Positions 1 through 6,491 are shown, counted from the stretch's first letter. The stretch: 13,300 nt of DNA from CAZUFB01 sp964619775 (GCA_964619775.1 CAZUFB010000060.1:1-13300), one strand, 5' to 3'. The notes: generated by a model not told the origin, from the letters alone. Made by a program: numbers and translations.

Positions 1-21
1 GAACGCATTTGTTTCGGACAT
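1..21 (-). CDS. Possible start of a gene running off the left edge (MSETNAF...)
   Basis: An ATG at 21..19 on the minus strand opens a frame reading MSETNAF up to the window edge. A GGGGG tract lies a few bases upstream, and an alternative in-frame ATG sits six bases earlier. The position, overlapping the end of an M-subunit-like frame, would suit an hsdS specificity subunit, since M and S genes commonly overlap. Seven codons cannot establish identity, so this rests mainly on context. Confidence 0.22.
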
Positions 22-200
22 AGCCATTCGCCCCCTAGCAACTTCTTGAACTCGGCAATACCGAGCCTGTCATATTCGCTGCCGGTTAACTGGTCGAGCA
101 TTCCAATCAGTTCTCGCTCGGTCTCCTGAATTTGAGCTTCGATATCGGCAAGGGTTGTCGCATAAGGCCACTGATGACCTTGGTCTGAGCTCCCAATGTG
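1..200 (-). pseudogene. Possible 3' end of a type I restriction-modification M-like gene (open frame, no start seen)
   Basis: On the minus strand a frame is open from just after a TGA at 203..201 down to base 3. It reads ...LADIEAQIQETEREL... and then ...GIAEFKKLLGGE. This charged, helical ending resembles the C-terminal tail I recall from type I restriction-modification M (HsdM) subunits, but that is memory of a pattern, not a search. No start codon or body of the protein is present upstream: the neighbouring frame at 292..107 also has a coiled-coil look (LQKTLETGLSKLGDTLG), which would fit a frameshifted remnant. Base composition here is visibly less GC-rich than in the rest of the window, as expected for transferred restriction-modification DNA. 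The frame is still open at the window edge. It could equally be non-coding. Confidence 0.3.
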
Positions 201-294
201 TCACCAAGCTTTGAAAGCCCCGTCTCAAGCGTCTTTTGAAGATACCCTTGAACACGCGCTCGTGGTTGGCGCCAGGGTCCGCCATACAGCACAA

Positions 295-332
295 TGCACG
301 GTACCCGTGCACTTCATCACAGATACCGTGCA
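295..332. repeat. Short inverted repeat TGCACGG-TAC-CCGTGCA with a third half-copy
   Basis: A perfect 7-bp inverted repeat (TGCACGG at 295-301, CCGTGCA at 305-311, 3-bp spacer) is followed 14 bp later by another CCGTGCA (326-332). It lies about 90 bp downstream of the small glycyl-radical gene. No T-tract follows on either strand, so it looks more like a protein-binding site or chance palindrome than a terminator. The interval 200-397 otherwise shows no convincing gene, and no nrdG activase start is visible there. Confidence 0.3.
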
Positions 333-397
333 TTTGCATCAGCCTTACGGGACGGCCTCCCAGGCCGAGAGCAGGACGCGCACAGGCGCGGGATTCG

Positions 398-604
398 CTA
401 CTTTCCGCAGCGGCACAGGCCGGCAGGCTCGACGAACTCCACACGCTCGTGGAACTCTCCCTTCTTGCCGGTGTTGAACGAGCTCACCGGGCGGTGATAG
501 CCCATCACGCGCGTCCACACCTCGCAGGGTTGGCGTTCGTCGTTGGAGAGGTACACGCCGTTGACGACGGCCCCCGTGCTCGTCAGCTCGTCGCGGTTCA
601 CCAT
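398..604 (-). CDS. Separate glycyl-radical domain protein of class III ribonucleotide reductase (68 aa)
   Basis: This small protein carries the segment that in most class III reductases is the extreme C-terminus of NrdD: TRVMGYHRPVSSFNTGKK followed by GEFHERVEF. The RVxGY motif holds the glycine (Gly35) that bears the stable radical after activation by the radical-SAM enzyme NrdG. About 30 residues precede it, including a Cys (PCEVW), and a CRCGK tail follows. The main NrdD chain encoded just upstream ends before this segment, so the two presumably form one enzyme. The start at 604 is fixed by a good ribosome binding site (AGGAAAGGAG) a few bases upstream. The gene is in the same frame as nrdD, but two TAG codons (661..659 and one in the gap) separate them, so readthrough is unlikely. 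I recall small entries of this kind annotated near nrdD in other anaerobes. What is seen is the motif; separate folding and docking are inferred. Confidence 0.85.
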   Translation of the reverse strand: MVNRDELTSTGAVVNGVYLSNDERQPCEVWTRVMGYHRPVSSFNTGKKGEFHERVEFVEPAGLCRCGK

Positions 605-658
605 GGCCGGTCTCCTTTCCTAGCAACTAAGTATGATTGTATCCTTTCGCCCCGTCTT

Positions 659-2680
659 CTACGCCGTGGCCCTAGACGCGAGCTTGGCCGCCGCAAGCTC
701 TTCATCGCACAGCGGGCAGAACTCATGCTCGCCGGCGATATAGCCGTGCTTGGGGCAGATTGAGAACGTGGGCGTCACGGTGATGTAAGGCAGGCGGAAG
801 TTCTCGAGCGCGCGCTTCACCAGCTGCTTGCACGCCTCGGGCGACGAGATTTTCTCTCCCATGTAGAGGTGCAGCACGGTGCCGCCGGTATACTTCTTCT
901 GTAGGTCCTCCTGCTCGGCGAGAGCCTGGAAAGGATCGGTGGTGTAGCCCACCGGCAGCTGCGAAGAGTTGGTGTAGTAGGGTTCCTCGGGCGTGCCGGC
1001 CTGCAGGATGTCGGGGTAGCGCTTGCGGTCCTCCCGGGCGAACCGGTAGGTGGTGCCCTCGGCCGGCGTGGCCTCAAGGTTGTACATATGGCCGGTGGCC
1101 TCTTGGAACTCGACCATGCGGGCACGTACGTGATCGAGGACGCGCAGGGCCATCTGATGGCCGAAGCCGTCGGTTATGTCGTACTCGTCGTCGGTGAAGT
1201 TGCGCACCATCTCGTTCATGCCGTTGACGCCGATAGTGGAGAAGTGGTTGCGCAGCGTGCCCAGATAGCGCTTGGTGAAGGGGAACAGGCCCCCGTCGAT
1301 GTGGCGCTGCACCTCCTTGCGCTTGAGCTCGAGCGAGGTGCGGGCAAGGTCGAGCAGGTGGTCGAGCGCTTTGAGCAGCCCCTCCTCGTCTCCCTTGTGC
1401 AGGTAGCCCAAACGCGCCATGTTGACGGTGACCACGCCCACCGAGCCGGTCTGCTCGGCCGACCCGAACAGGCCGTTGCCGCGTTTGAGCAGTTCGCGCA
1501 GATCGAGCTGCAGACGGCAGCACATCGAGCGCACCATATGGGGTTGCAGGTCGGAGTTCACGAAGTTCTGGAAGTAGGGAAGGCCGTACTTGGCCGTCAT
1601 CGCAAAGAGGAGGTCGGCGTTCTCGGACTCCCAAGGAAAGTCGGGCGTGACGTTGTAGGTGGGGATGGGGAATGTGAACACACGGCCCTTGGCGTCGCCC
1701 TCGGTCATGACCTCGATGTAGGCGCGGTTGATCATGTCCATCTCGGCCTGCAGGTCGCCGTAGTAGAAGTCCTGCTCGACGCCGCCGACAAGCGGAGCCT
1801 GGTTTTGGAGATCGTCGGGGCAGGTCCAGTCGAACGTGAGGTTTGAGAAGGGGGTCTGGGTGCCCCAGCGGCTGGGAACGTTCATGTTGTAGACGAAACC
1901 CTGGATCTCCTGCTTGACCTCGTCGTAGGACAGACCGTCGACGCGCACGAACGGCGCAAGGTAGGTATCGAACGACGAAAACGCCTGGGCTCCGGCCCAC
2001 TCGTTCTGCAACGTGCCGAGGAAGTTGACCATCTGGCCGAGGGCCGTGGAGAGGTGTTTGGGCGGCGCCGACTCGACCTTGTTGGGCACGCCGTTGAACC
2101 CTTCGTTGAGCAGGGTGCGCAGGCTCCATCCCGCGCAATAGCCCGACAGCATGTCGAGGTCGTGGATATGGTAGTCGCCGTTGCGGTGCGCGGCACCCAC
2201 CTCGGGCGGGTAGACGTGCGACAGCCAGTAGTTGGCGATGACCTTGCCCGACACGTTGAGGATGAGGCCTCCGAGCGAATAGCCCTGGTTGGCGTTCGCG
2301 TTGACACGCCAGTCCTCGCGAGAAAGGTACTCGTTGACCGACGAGGCGACGTCGACGTAGGCGTCTCGGTCGCGGCGGGCGCGCCGGCGCTGCTCGCGGT
2401 AGACGATATAGGCGCGCGCCGTCTTGAAATGGTTGGCCGCGATGAGGGTCTGTTCGACGATGTCCTGGACCTCCTCGATGGTGGGGCTCGCCCCGTCGAA
2501 GCGGTGGGCGACGACCTTGCACGCCTGGCTCGACAAAAGGGCGGCCTCATCAGGGCCGAACTCGCCGGTAGCTATGCCCGCCCGCTCGATGGCGGCTGTG
2601 ATCTTGGCAGCCCGGAAGTCGACGATCGACCCGTCGCGCTTGATGATGGACTGCGGCAGCGCCGCCTGCTCTATCGACAT
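659..2680 (-). CDS. nrdD: Anaerobic (class III) ribonucleoside-triphosphate reductase, main chain lacking the glycyl-radical tail
   Basis: Reduces ribonucleoside triphosphates to deoxyribonucleotides without oxygen, in the cytoplasm. The 673-residue chain begins with an ATP-cone allosteric domain (about residues 9-100, IIKRDGSIVDF...). The catalytic ten-stranded barrel follows, with YCAGWSLRTLLNEGFNG (Cys182), GQMVNFLGTLQNEWAGAQA and SMCCRLQLD (Cys387/Cys388, the region of the thiyl-radical cysteine). Near the end is a zinc-ribbon pattern CPKHGY...CPLC (Cys642, His645, Cys655, Cys658). The chain stops 15 residues later, whereas family members continue into RVxGY with the radical glycine. That segment is in the next gene downstream. 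The ATG at 2680 has an AGGAGG ribosome binding site seven bases upstream (2688-2693). Two NrdR-like boxes lie further upstream. No nrdG is visible in the window. The family call is very secure. Confidence 0.96.
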   Translation of the reverse strand: MSIEQAALPQSIIKRDGSIVDFRAAKITAAIERAGIATGEFGPDEAALLSSQACKVVAHRFDGASPTIEEVQDIVEQTLIAANHFKTARAYIVYREQRRRARRDRDAYVDVASSVNEYLSREDWRVNANANQGYSLGGLILNVSGKVIANYWLSHVYPPEVGAAHRNGDYHIHDLDMLSGYCAGWSLRTLLNEGFNGVPNKVESAPPKHLSTALGQMVNFLGTLQNEWAGAQAFSSFDTYLAPFVRVDGLSYDEVKQEIQGFVYNMNVPSRWGTQTPFSNLTFDWTCPDDLQNQAPLVGGVEQDFYYGDLQAEMDMINRAYIEVMTEGDAKGRVFTFPIPTYNVTPDFPWESENADLLFAMTAKYGLPYFQNFVNSDLQPHMVRSMCCRLQLDLRELLKRGNGLFGSAEQTGSVGVVTVNMARLGYLHKGDEEGLLKALDHLLDLARTSLELKRKEVQRHIDGGLFPFTKRYLGTLRNHFSTIGVNGMNEMVRNFTDDEYDITDGFGHQMALRVLDHVRARMVEFQEATGHMYNLEATPAEGTTYRFAREDRKRYPDILQAGTPEEPYYTNSSQLPVGYTTDPFQALAEQEDLQKKYTGGTVLHLYMGEKISSPEACKQLVKRALENFRLPYITVTPTFSICPKHGYIAGEHEFCPLCDEELAAAKLASRATA

Positions 2681-2773
2681 GCACGGACCTCCTCAGAGCA
2701 CGCAGTGTCAGGCGCACAGCACCCCCGATGCGGTCGAGAGCGATGGCCATCCAACCTGCATGTGTGTCATAAA

Positions 2774-2821
2774 CCACGATATGATGCGTATATGTGTAAA
2801 CATAACCACAACATACAGTGA
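2774..2821 (-). promoter_or_regulatory. Pair of NrdR-box-like sites upstream of nrdD
   Basis: CCACGATATGATGCGT (2774-2789) and CCACAACATACAGTGA (2806-2821) match the NrdR consensus ACACWATATATWGTGT at about 11 and 12 of 16 positions. Their starts are exactly 32 bp apart, three helical turns, the spacing NrdR repressors typically need. They lie about 95-140 bp upstream of the nrdD start in the most AT-rich part of the region, where the promoter should be. NrdR represses ribonucleotide reductase genes when dATP is high. Consensus and spacing are recalled from the literature. I could not assign -35 and -10 hexamers with confidence. Confidence 0.6.
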
Positions 2822-3264
2822 TGCCTTATCTGGTGGCGTCCACTATAGCAAGCAGCCGGACAGATTGGGGCGCACTTTGGGCGCAACGTCCATCGAATCG
2901 CGCACGGGCATCGGCACAAGCTGGGACGATACGCGCAAGGCCCATCGGGCGCTTTCGGCGAACGGCGCACGGAGAACGAGGGCTTGAAGCAATCTACAAA
3001 CACCGTACTTCGTTCCGCCTGCCACCATGCGCCCCTTTATATGCATCGCCTTCGCGCGCCTCGCACGGCGATTCCGCAGATCGTCCCTCCTCAAGGCGCG
3101 TCCAGCCACAGGCACGCAAACCGAAGAGCAGGTGCGACGATCCGCCTGTCGCCACTTTGAGACCGCTGATGGTTCAGATTCACCGTGCAGGCGTCCGACC
3201 AGCGAGTTTAATTTGAATCTGCTGTGTATCCACAGGGTGACCACAACATACGGAACATCGTGAG
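2822..3264. other. Gene-free interval
   Basis: About 440 bases with no convincing gene. The longest open frame (minus strand, 3244..2843) lacks family features, a ribosome binding site and the GC-rich third-position bias of the real genes. An 11-bp string CCACAACATAC at 3241-3251 repeats part of the distal NrdR-like box (2806-2816) but has no partner at 32 bp. Confidence 0.5.
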
Positions 3265-3270
3265 CATAAT
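3265..3270 (+). promoter_or_regulatory. -10-like hexamer CATAAT ahead of the RNA candidate
   Basis: CATAAT at 3265-3270 is the best -10 match in the interval. A start 7-11 bases downstream would place the first nucleotide at 3277-3281, directly at the foot of the first hairpin. No good -35 is visible at 16-18 bp, so the promoter would need an activator or an alternative sigma factor, or the assignment is wrong. Confidence 0.35.
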
Positions 3271-3278
3271 GATTACTA

Positions 3279-3411
3279 GCACTTGAGGTTCCCCTTCCTC
3301 AAGATCGCTGGCAGGCACCCCTTACCTGCCCAGACGCATCACACCTTTGAACGATGCGTCGCATCCCTCCTTGTGAGAGGCCCGGTCCCCCACCGGGCCT
3401 CGCCTTGTTTA
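3279..3411 (+). ncRNA. Candidate small RNA with three C-rich-loop hairpins and an anti-SD-like stretch
   Basis: Two perfect hairpins with C-rich loops come first: CTTGAGG/CCTCAAG (3282-3288/3297-3303, loop TTCCCCTT) and GGCAGG/CCTGCC (3310-3315/3325-3330, loop CACCCCTTA). A third perfect hairpin follows, GACGCATC/GATGCGTC (3333-3340/3353-3360, loop of 12). Then comes a short unpaired stretch containing CCCTCCTT (3365-3372), complementary to AAGGAGGG and matching the anti-Shine-Dalgarno of 16S rRNA. The unit closes with a terminator hairpin whose loop is TCCCCCA. No protein frame on either strand is convincing. C-rich loops that pair with ribosome binding sites are known from actinobacterial 6C RNA and from Firmicutes RNAs such as RsaE. 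This sequence is not claimed to be a member of either. The + strand is favoured because the T-rich end is on that side. Confidence 0.5.
3377..3411 (+). terminator. Intrinsic terminator closing the RNA candidate
   Basis: Perfect 9-bp stem GAGGCCCGG (3377-3385) / CCGGGCCTC (3393-3401), loop TCCCCCA, followed by GCCTTGTTTAT. The T-rich tract is moderate and on the + strand only. No + strand protein gene lies upstream. Confidence 0.7.
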
Positions 3412-3479
3412 TGGGGGATGGGGGAGTTTTCACTGCATGCCGCTCTGTATAGATTCCCGTACGCACCATAGTCACGAAG

Positions 3480-3511
3480 CGGGGCGGGCCAGACTGCCCG
3501 AAGGCACCCCG
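3480..3511 (-). terminator. Candidate terminator of the metal-dependent regulator gene
   Basis: Read on the minus strand, CGGGG (3511-3507) is followed by TGCC-TTCG-GGCA (3506-3495), a hairpin with a stable UUCG loop, and then by CCCCG (3484-3480). The nested stem lies about 45 bases past the regulator stop codon. There is no U-tract, so the call rests on structure and position only. Confidence 0.4.
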
Positions 3512-3553
3512 TCCCACCCGTGTGCACGTCGTACGCCTCTGCGGCTGCGGGCG

Positions 3554-3970
3554 CTACTGCTCGGACGCGGCGGCGCGCTCCTTGTGCAGCCTGTCAAGCC
3601 AAGCAACCCAGCGGTTCATGGTGTCCTGGCTCACGGCGTGCTCCATCTCGCACGCCTCCTCGTTGGCAACCTCGGGATTGACGCCCAGTTCGTCGGTGAG
3701 GAAGCTCCGCAGCGTTCGGTGGCGCGCCCAAATCTCGGCTCCGTAGGCGCGACCGGACTCGGTGAGCGTGATGCGGCCGTAACGCTCCTGCTCGATGTAG
3801 CCTGCCTCGCGCAGGGTCTGCAGCGCCTTGTTCACGCTCGCCTTGGAGACGTCAAGCAGTGTGGCAATGTCAACCGACCGAACCTCGCTGCACTCCTGCG
3901 ACTCCTCGAGCTCGACGATGGCCTCGATGTAGTCTTCGTGGGCGGGGGTGAGGGGTACACGTTCGTCCAT
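3554..3970 (-). CDS. DtxR/MntR-family metal-dependent transcriptional regulator
   Basis: A 138-residue cytoplasmic repressor of the short (MntR-type, no SH3 domain) class. The N-terminal winged helix-turn-helix spans about residues 8-72 (TPAHEDYIEAI, RSVDIATLLDVSKASVNKALQTL, GYIEQERYGRITLT). The dimerisation/metal domain follows (RHRTLRSFLTDELGVNPEVA, EEACEMEHAVS). Candidate metal ligands are Asp13 and Glu16 (equivalent to Asp8/Glu11 of Bacillus MntR), His84, Cys107, Glu110 and His111. The Cys at position 107 is what iron-sensing DtxR has, while Asp13 is what manganese-sensing MntR has, so the metal cannot be told from sequence. The ATG at 3970 has GAAAGG nine bases upstream. No transporter gene is adjacent, so its targets are probably elsewhere or include its own promoter. 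Confidence 0.9.
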   Translation of the reverse strand: MDERVPLTPAHEDYIEAIVELEESQECSEVRSVDIATLLDVSKASVNKALQTLREAGYIEQERYGRITLTESGRAYGAEIWARHRTLRSFLTDELGVNPEVANEEACEMEHAVSQDTMNRWVAWLDRLHKERAAASEQ

Positions 3971-4319
3971 AGTCTACGGCCTTTCTCATATCAACAGCAC
4001 AGGCCGGTCCGCGCAGGCGGCCTGCATGCTGCAGCCAACCCCGTTCACCACAAACGGACGACGGGGCGTTTCCCAAAATCACCCGCAAAAGCATGGTCTA
4101 GATAAGAATAACCCTTTTTGTCAGCAGGAGAATCGTAGAGTTTACAGATGAACGTTGTGTGCTGCGAAAAGGTCGACCGGCACCGTCGGCAAAGATGCAC
4201 CGGCCCTTGCGGTCGGCGCCCGTCGGTGGCGTACGGTCTTTGCGCGCACGCAACCTCCGTGCGGTCCGCAGGCGCAAAAGCGCATCGGACCGTGGCAACC
4301 GCTACGAGAGGAGCACCAC
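3971..4319 (+). other. Divergent intergenic region and leader of flavoprotein A
   Basis: About 350 bases between the minus-strand regulator and flavoprotein A. The AT-rich patch around 4095-4120 is the likeliest promoter location, but no clean -35/-10 pair stands out. The frame of flavoprotein A is open back to 4155, but the stretch 4155-4319 encodes no recognisable domain, and the Tat signal starts only after it. Next to the ribosome binding site is a hairpin: GGTCCG (4263-4268) / CGGACC (4286-4291) enclosing GCGC-AAAA-GCGC (4272-4283). Confidence 0.5.
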
Positions 4320-6491
4320 ATGAGCGAGAACGCAATGAGCCGCCGCACCTTCGTGGCAGGCGCATCGGCCCTGGCGCTGGCGTTTGCCGGCACCGCGCTG
4401 GCCGACGAGGCGCCCGCCGAGGACGACGCCGCGGCCGAGGGCGAAGGCGGCGCACCCGAGGGTGGCGAAGGCGGCGGTGAAGGCGGCGGCGGTAGCAGCT
4501 CTTCCAATGACGTCGAGGCCGCGCGTGCCGCGGCGGCGGCCGAGGGGCGCACCTTCGGTTACGCCGGTGTGGGCGATTGGCTGGGCACCCCCGAAGACGT
4601 GGAAGTGGCCCGCGAGGTCGACGACTACGACGTGGTAGTCATCGGCGGCGGCCATGCGGGCGTGCAGGCCGCGCTGGCTGCAACCGAAAAAGGCGCCTCG
4701 GTGGCCCTGTGCGAGAAGAACTTCGCAATGACCTTCCTGGGCGAGGACGTCGCCGCTTGGAACGCGCAGTTCAACATCGACGCCGGTTTCTCCGAGTGCA
4801 ACCTGGGCGAAGTCATCGACGAGTTCACCACCCGCACGGGCGGCCGTGTGAGCCAGGAAGTCCTCGCCTCCTACGTCAACAACTCGGGCGCATGCCTCGA
4901 CAACATGATCGAGTGCATGAAGGAGGTCGTCGAGGACTCCGACCTCAAGGCCATCTTCGACCAACTCCTCAGCGACACGATGTTCTCGAACGAGTACGTC
5001 GAGGGTGGAACCTACGAGCAGGAGCCCGACGAGACGTTCTACACCTACGACGTCACGCGCAACGGCAAGATCATCGTCCAGGCCATGTTCGACGCCGACA
5101 AGGTGCATGAGCTGACCGACGACATCGACTGGTCTTCCATCGACGTCGACCCCGACTGCGAGACCACCGAGGAAGGCTACCTGGCCGGCTACCAGGCGCT
5201 CTATGACACGCTCTCCTCGTTCTACGAGAACAACAACCAGTGCATCGACCACACGGGCTACCCCAAGAACCCCGGCACCAAGACGTGGGCCACGACTGTG
5301 CAGTTCATGGGCCACTTCCATGGCCGCGAGGGCCACAGCGGCGTTGCGGCTTCGTCGTCCCTGGGCACGGTCGAGATGGCCTGCCTGGCCAAAGCGGTGC
5401 AGAACGGCGCGCAGGTGTTCATGGGCTACAAGGGCTACAAGGTCGTGCAGGACGACAGCGGCACGGTGACGGGCGTTATCGTCTACGACCAGGACGCTGA
5501 AGAGTACGTGCAGTTCAACTGCAAGGCCGTCATCAGCTGCGGCGGCGGCTACGTGCAGAACTCCGACATGTGCTGGGCGCTGCTCAACGAGCTTATGGAG
5601 AAGTACGAGCGCTGCGGCGGCCTGAAGGAGGACTTCAGCGGCGGCGGCATGGCGGCCTCGGCCGACGGCTCGTCCACCAAGATGCTGTGCTGGGCCGGCG
5701 GCTTCGTCGACCCCTCGCCGCGCGGGCACATGTCGCTGGGCGGCGGCCCCTCCGGCACCTGGGGCGCCAACTGCCACCTGTGGCTCGACGAGAACATGCA
5801 GCGCTTCTGCAACGAGGGCAACATCACGGCGGCCGGCAGCGCCTGCTCGCGCAAGACCGGCGCCTGCTACGGCGTGATCGGCGACGACTACCTGGCCCAC
5901 ATCGCAAGCTGCGGCCTTGAGCACACCGGCCCCAACTTCGGCCGACCCGAGTACATCATGGACATGATGTACGACATCGAGACCGGCGAGATGGACAGCC
6001 AGATCAGCGTGACCGGCATGACCACCGCCGAGCGCATGGGCGGCGGCATCGCCAAGGCGTCGAGCCTGGAGAGCCTGGCCGGGCTGCTGGGCATCGAGGA
6101 CGTCGACGGCTTCGTGCAGGCCGTGAACGACTACAACGAGCTGTGCTACGGCTGCCAGGACGGCACCTACTCCTGCGATCCGCAGTTCGGCAAGAAGGCC
6201 GAGGCCATGATCCCGATCGAGGGGCCGACTTACTACGGCTTCTCGGGATCGCTGGGCGAGAGCGGGTCGGGCCCCTCGATGGTCACGATGTCGGGCGTCA
6301 TGACCGACAAGGACCTGTGCGTCGTCGACATCAACGGCTCGCCCATCGCCGGTCTGTATTGCGCCGGTAACGACCTGGGCGGCCGCTACGGCACCGGCTA
6401 CTGCACGCCGGCCGCCGGCAACTCCATCGGCATGGCGGTCACCAACGGCCGCGTCGCCGGCCAGAGCGCCGCGGCGTACCTGGGGCTGTAG
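4320..6491 (+). CDS. Tat-exported FAD-dependent oxidoreductase, fumarate reductase/KstD-like superfamily (flavoprotein A)
   Basis: A 723-residue exported flavoprotein of the FAD_binding_2 superfamily. The start at 4320 is chosen because AGAGGAG lies six bases upstream and because it begins a clean twin-arginine signal (SRRTFVAG, Arg8-Arg9, then a hydrophobic stretch to ALADE). An acidic, Gly/Ser-rich linker of about 30 residues follows. The Rossmann motif is VVVIGGGHAGVQAAL (Gly109-Gly114). The C-terminal FAD motif is GLYCAGNDLGGRYGTGY then TPAAGNSIGMAV. The fumarate reductase residues are not evident: the HPT and ExxR segments are replaced by DPSPRG and a Gly-rich loop, and RFCNEGNIT has no Arg where TRD is expected. 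There is no FMN-binding or heme domain. The chain has about 24 cysteines, including LCYGCQDGTYSC. Compared with flavoprotein B it carries about 70 extra residues before HPGTKTW-like PGTKTW. Substrate is unknown; a respiratory-type reductase of an organic acceptor is the family expectation. Confidence 0.88.
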   Translation: MSENAMSRRTFVAGASALALAFAGTALADEAPAEDDAAAEGEGGAPEGGEGGGEGGGGSSSSNDVEAARAAAAAEGRTFGYAGVGDWLGTPEDVEVAREVDDYDVVVIGGGHAGVQAALAATEKGASVALCEKNFAMTFLGEDVAAWNAQFNIDAGFSECNLGEVIDEFTTRTGGRVSQEVLASYVNNSGACLDNMIECMKEVVEDSDLKAIFDQLLSDTMFSNEYVEGGTYEQEPDETFYTYDVTRNGKIIVQAMFDADKVHELTDDIDWSSIDVDPDCETTEEGYLAGYQALYDTLSSFYENNNQCIDHTGYPKNPGTKTWATTVQFMGHFHGREGHSGVAASSSLGTVEMACLAKAVQNGAQVFMGYKGYKVVQDDSGTVTGVIVYDQDAEEYVQFNCKAVISCGGGYVQNSDMCWALLNELMEKYERCGGLKEDFSGGGMAASADGSSTKMLCWAGGFVDPSPRGHMSLGGGPSGTWGANCHLWLDENMQRFCNEGNITAAGSACSRKTGACYGVIGDDYLAHIASCGLEHTGPNFGRPEYIMDMMYDIETGEMDSQISVTGMTTAERMGGGIAKASSLESLAGLLGIEDVDGFVQAVNDYNELCYGCQDGTYSCDPQFGKKAEAMIPIEGPTYYGFSGSLGESGSGPSMVTMSGVMTDKDLCVVDINGSPIAGLYCAGNDLGGRYGTGYCTPAAGNSIGMAVTNGRVAGQSAAAYLGL

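Noticed and set aside
1074..2522. Long Arg/Pro-rich frame within nrdD on the same strand
   Set aside because: An out-of-frame shadow of NrdD, which is unmistakable in its own frame.
2843..3244. 133-codon minus-strand frame in the intergenic region
   Set aside because: No ribosome binding site, no motif, and codon use unlike the real genes.
3241..3256. CCACAACATACGGAAC as a third NrdR box
   Set aside because: The right half does not match the consensus, there is no partner 31-33 bp away and no nrd gene follows.
4155..4319. N-terminal extension of flavoprotein A to an ATG at 4155
   Set aside because: It would bury the Tat signal 55 residues inside the protein, and AGAGGAG is placed for the start at 4320.
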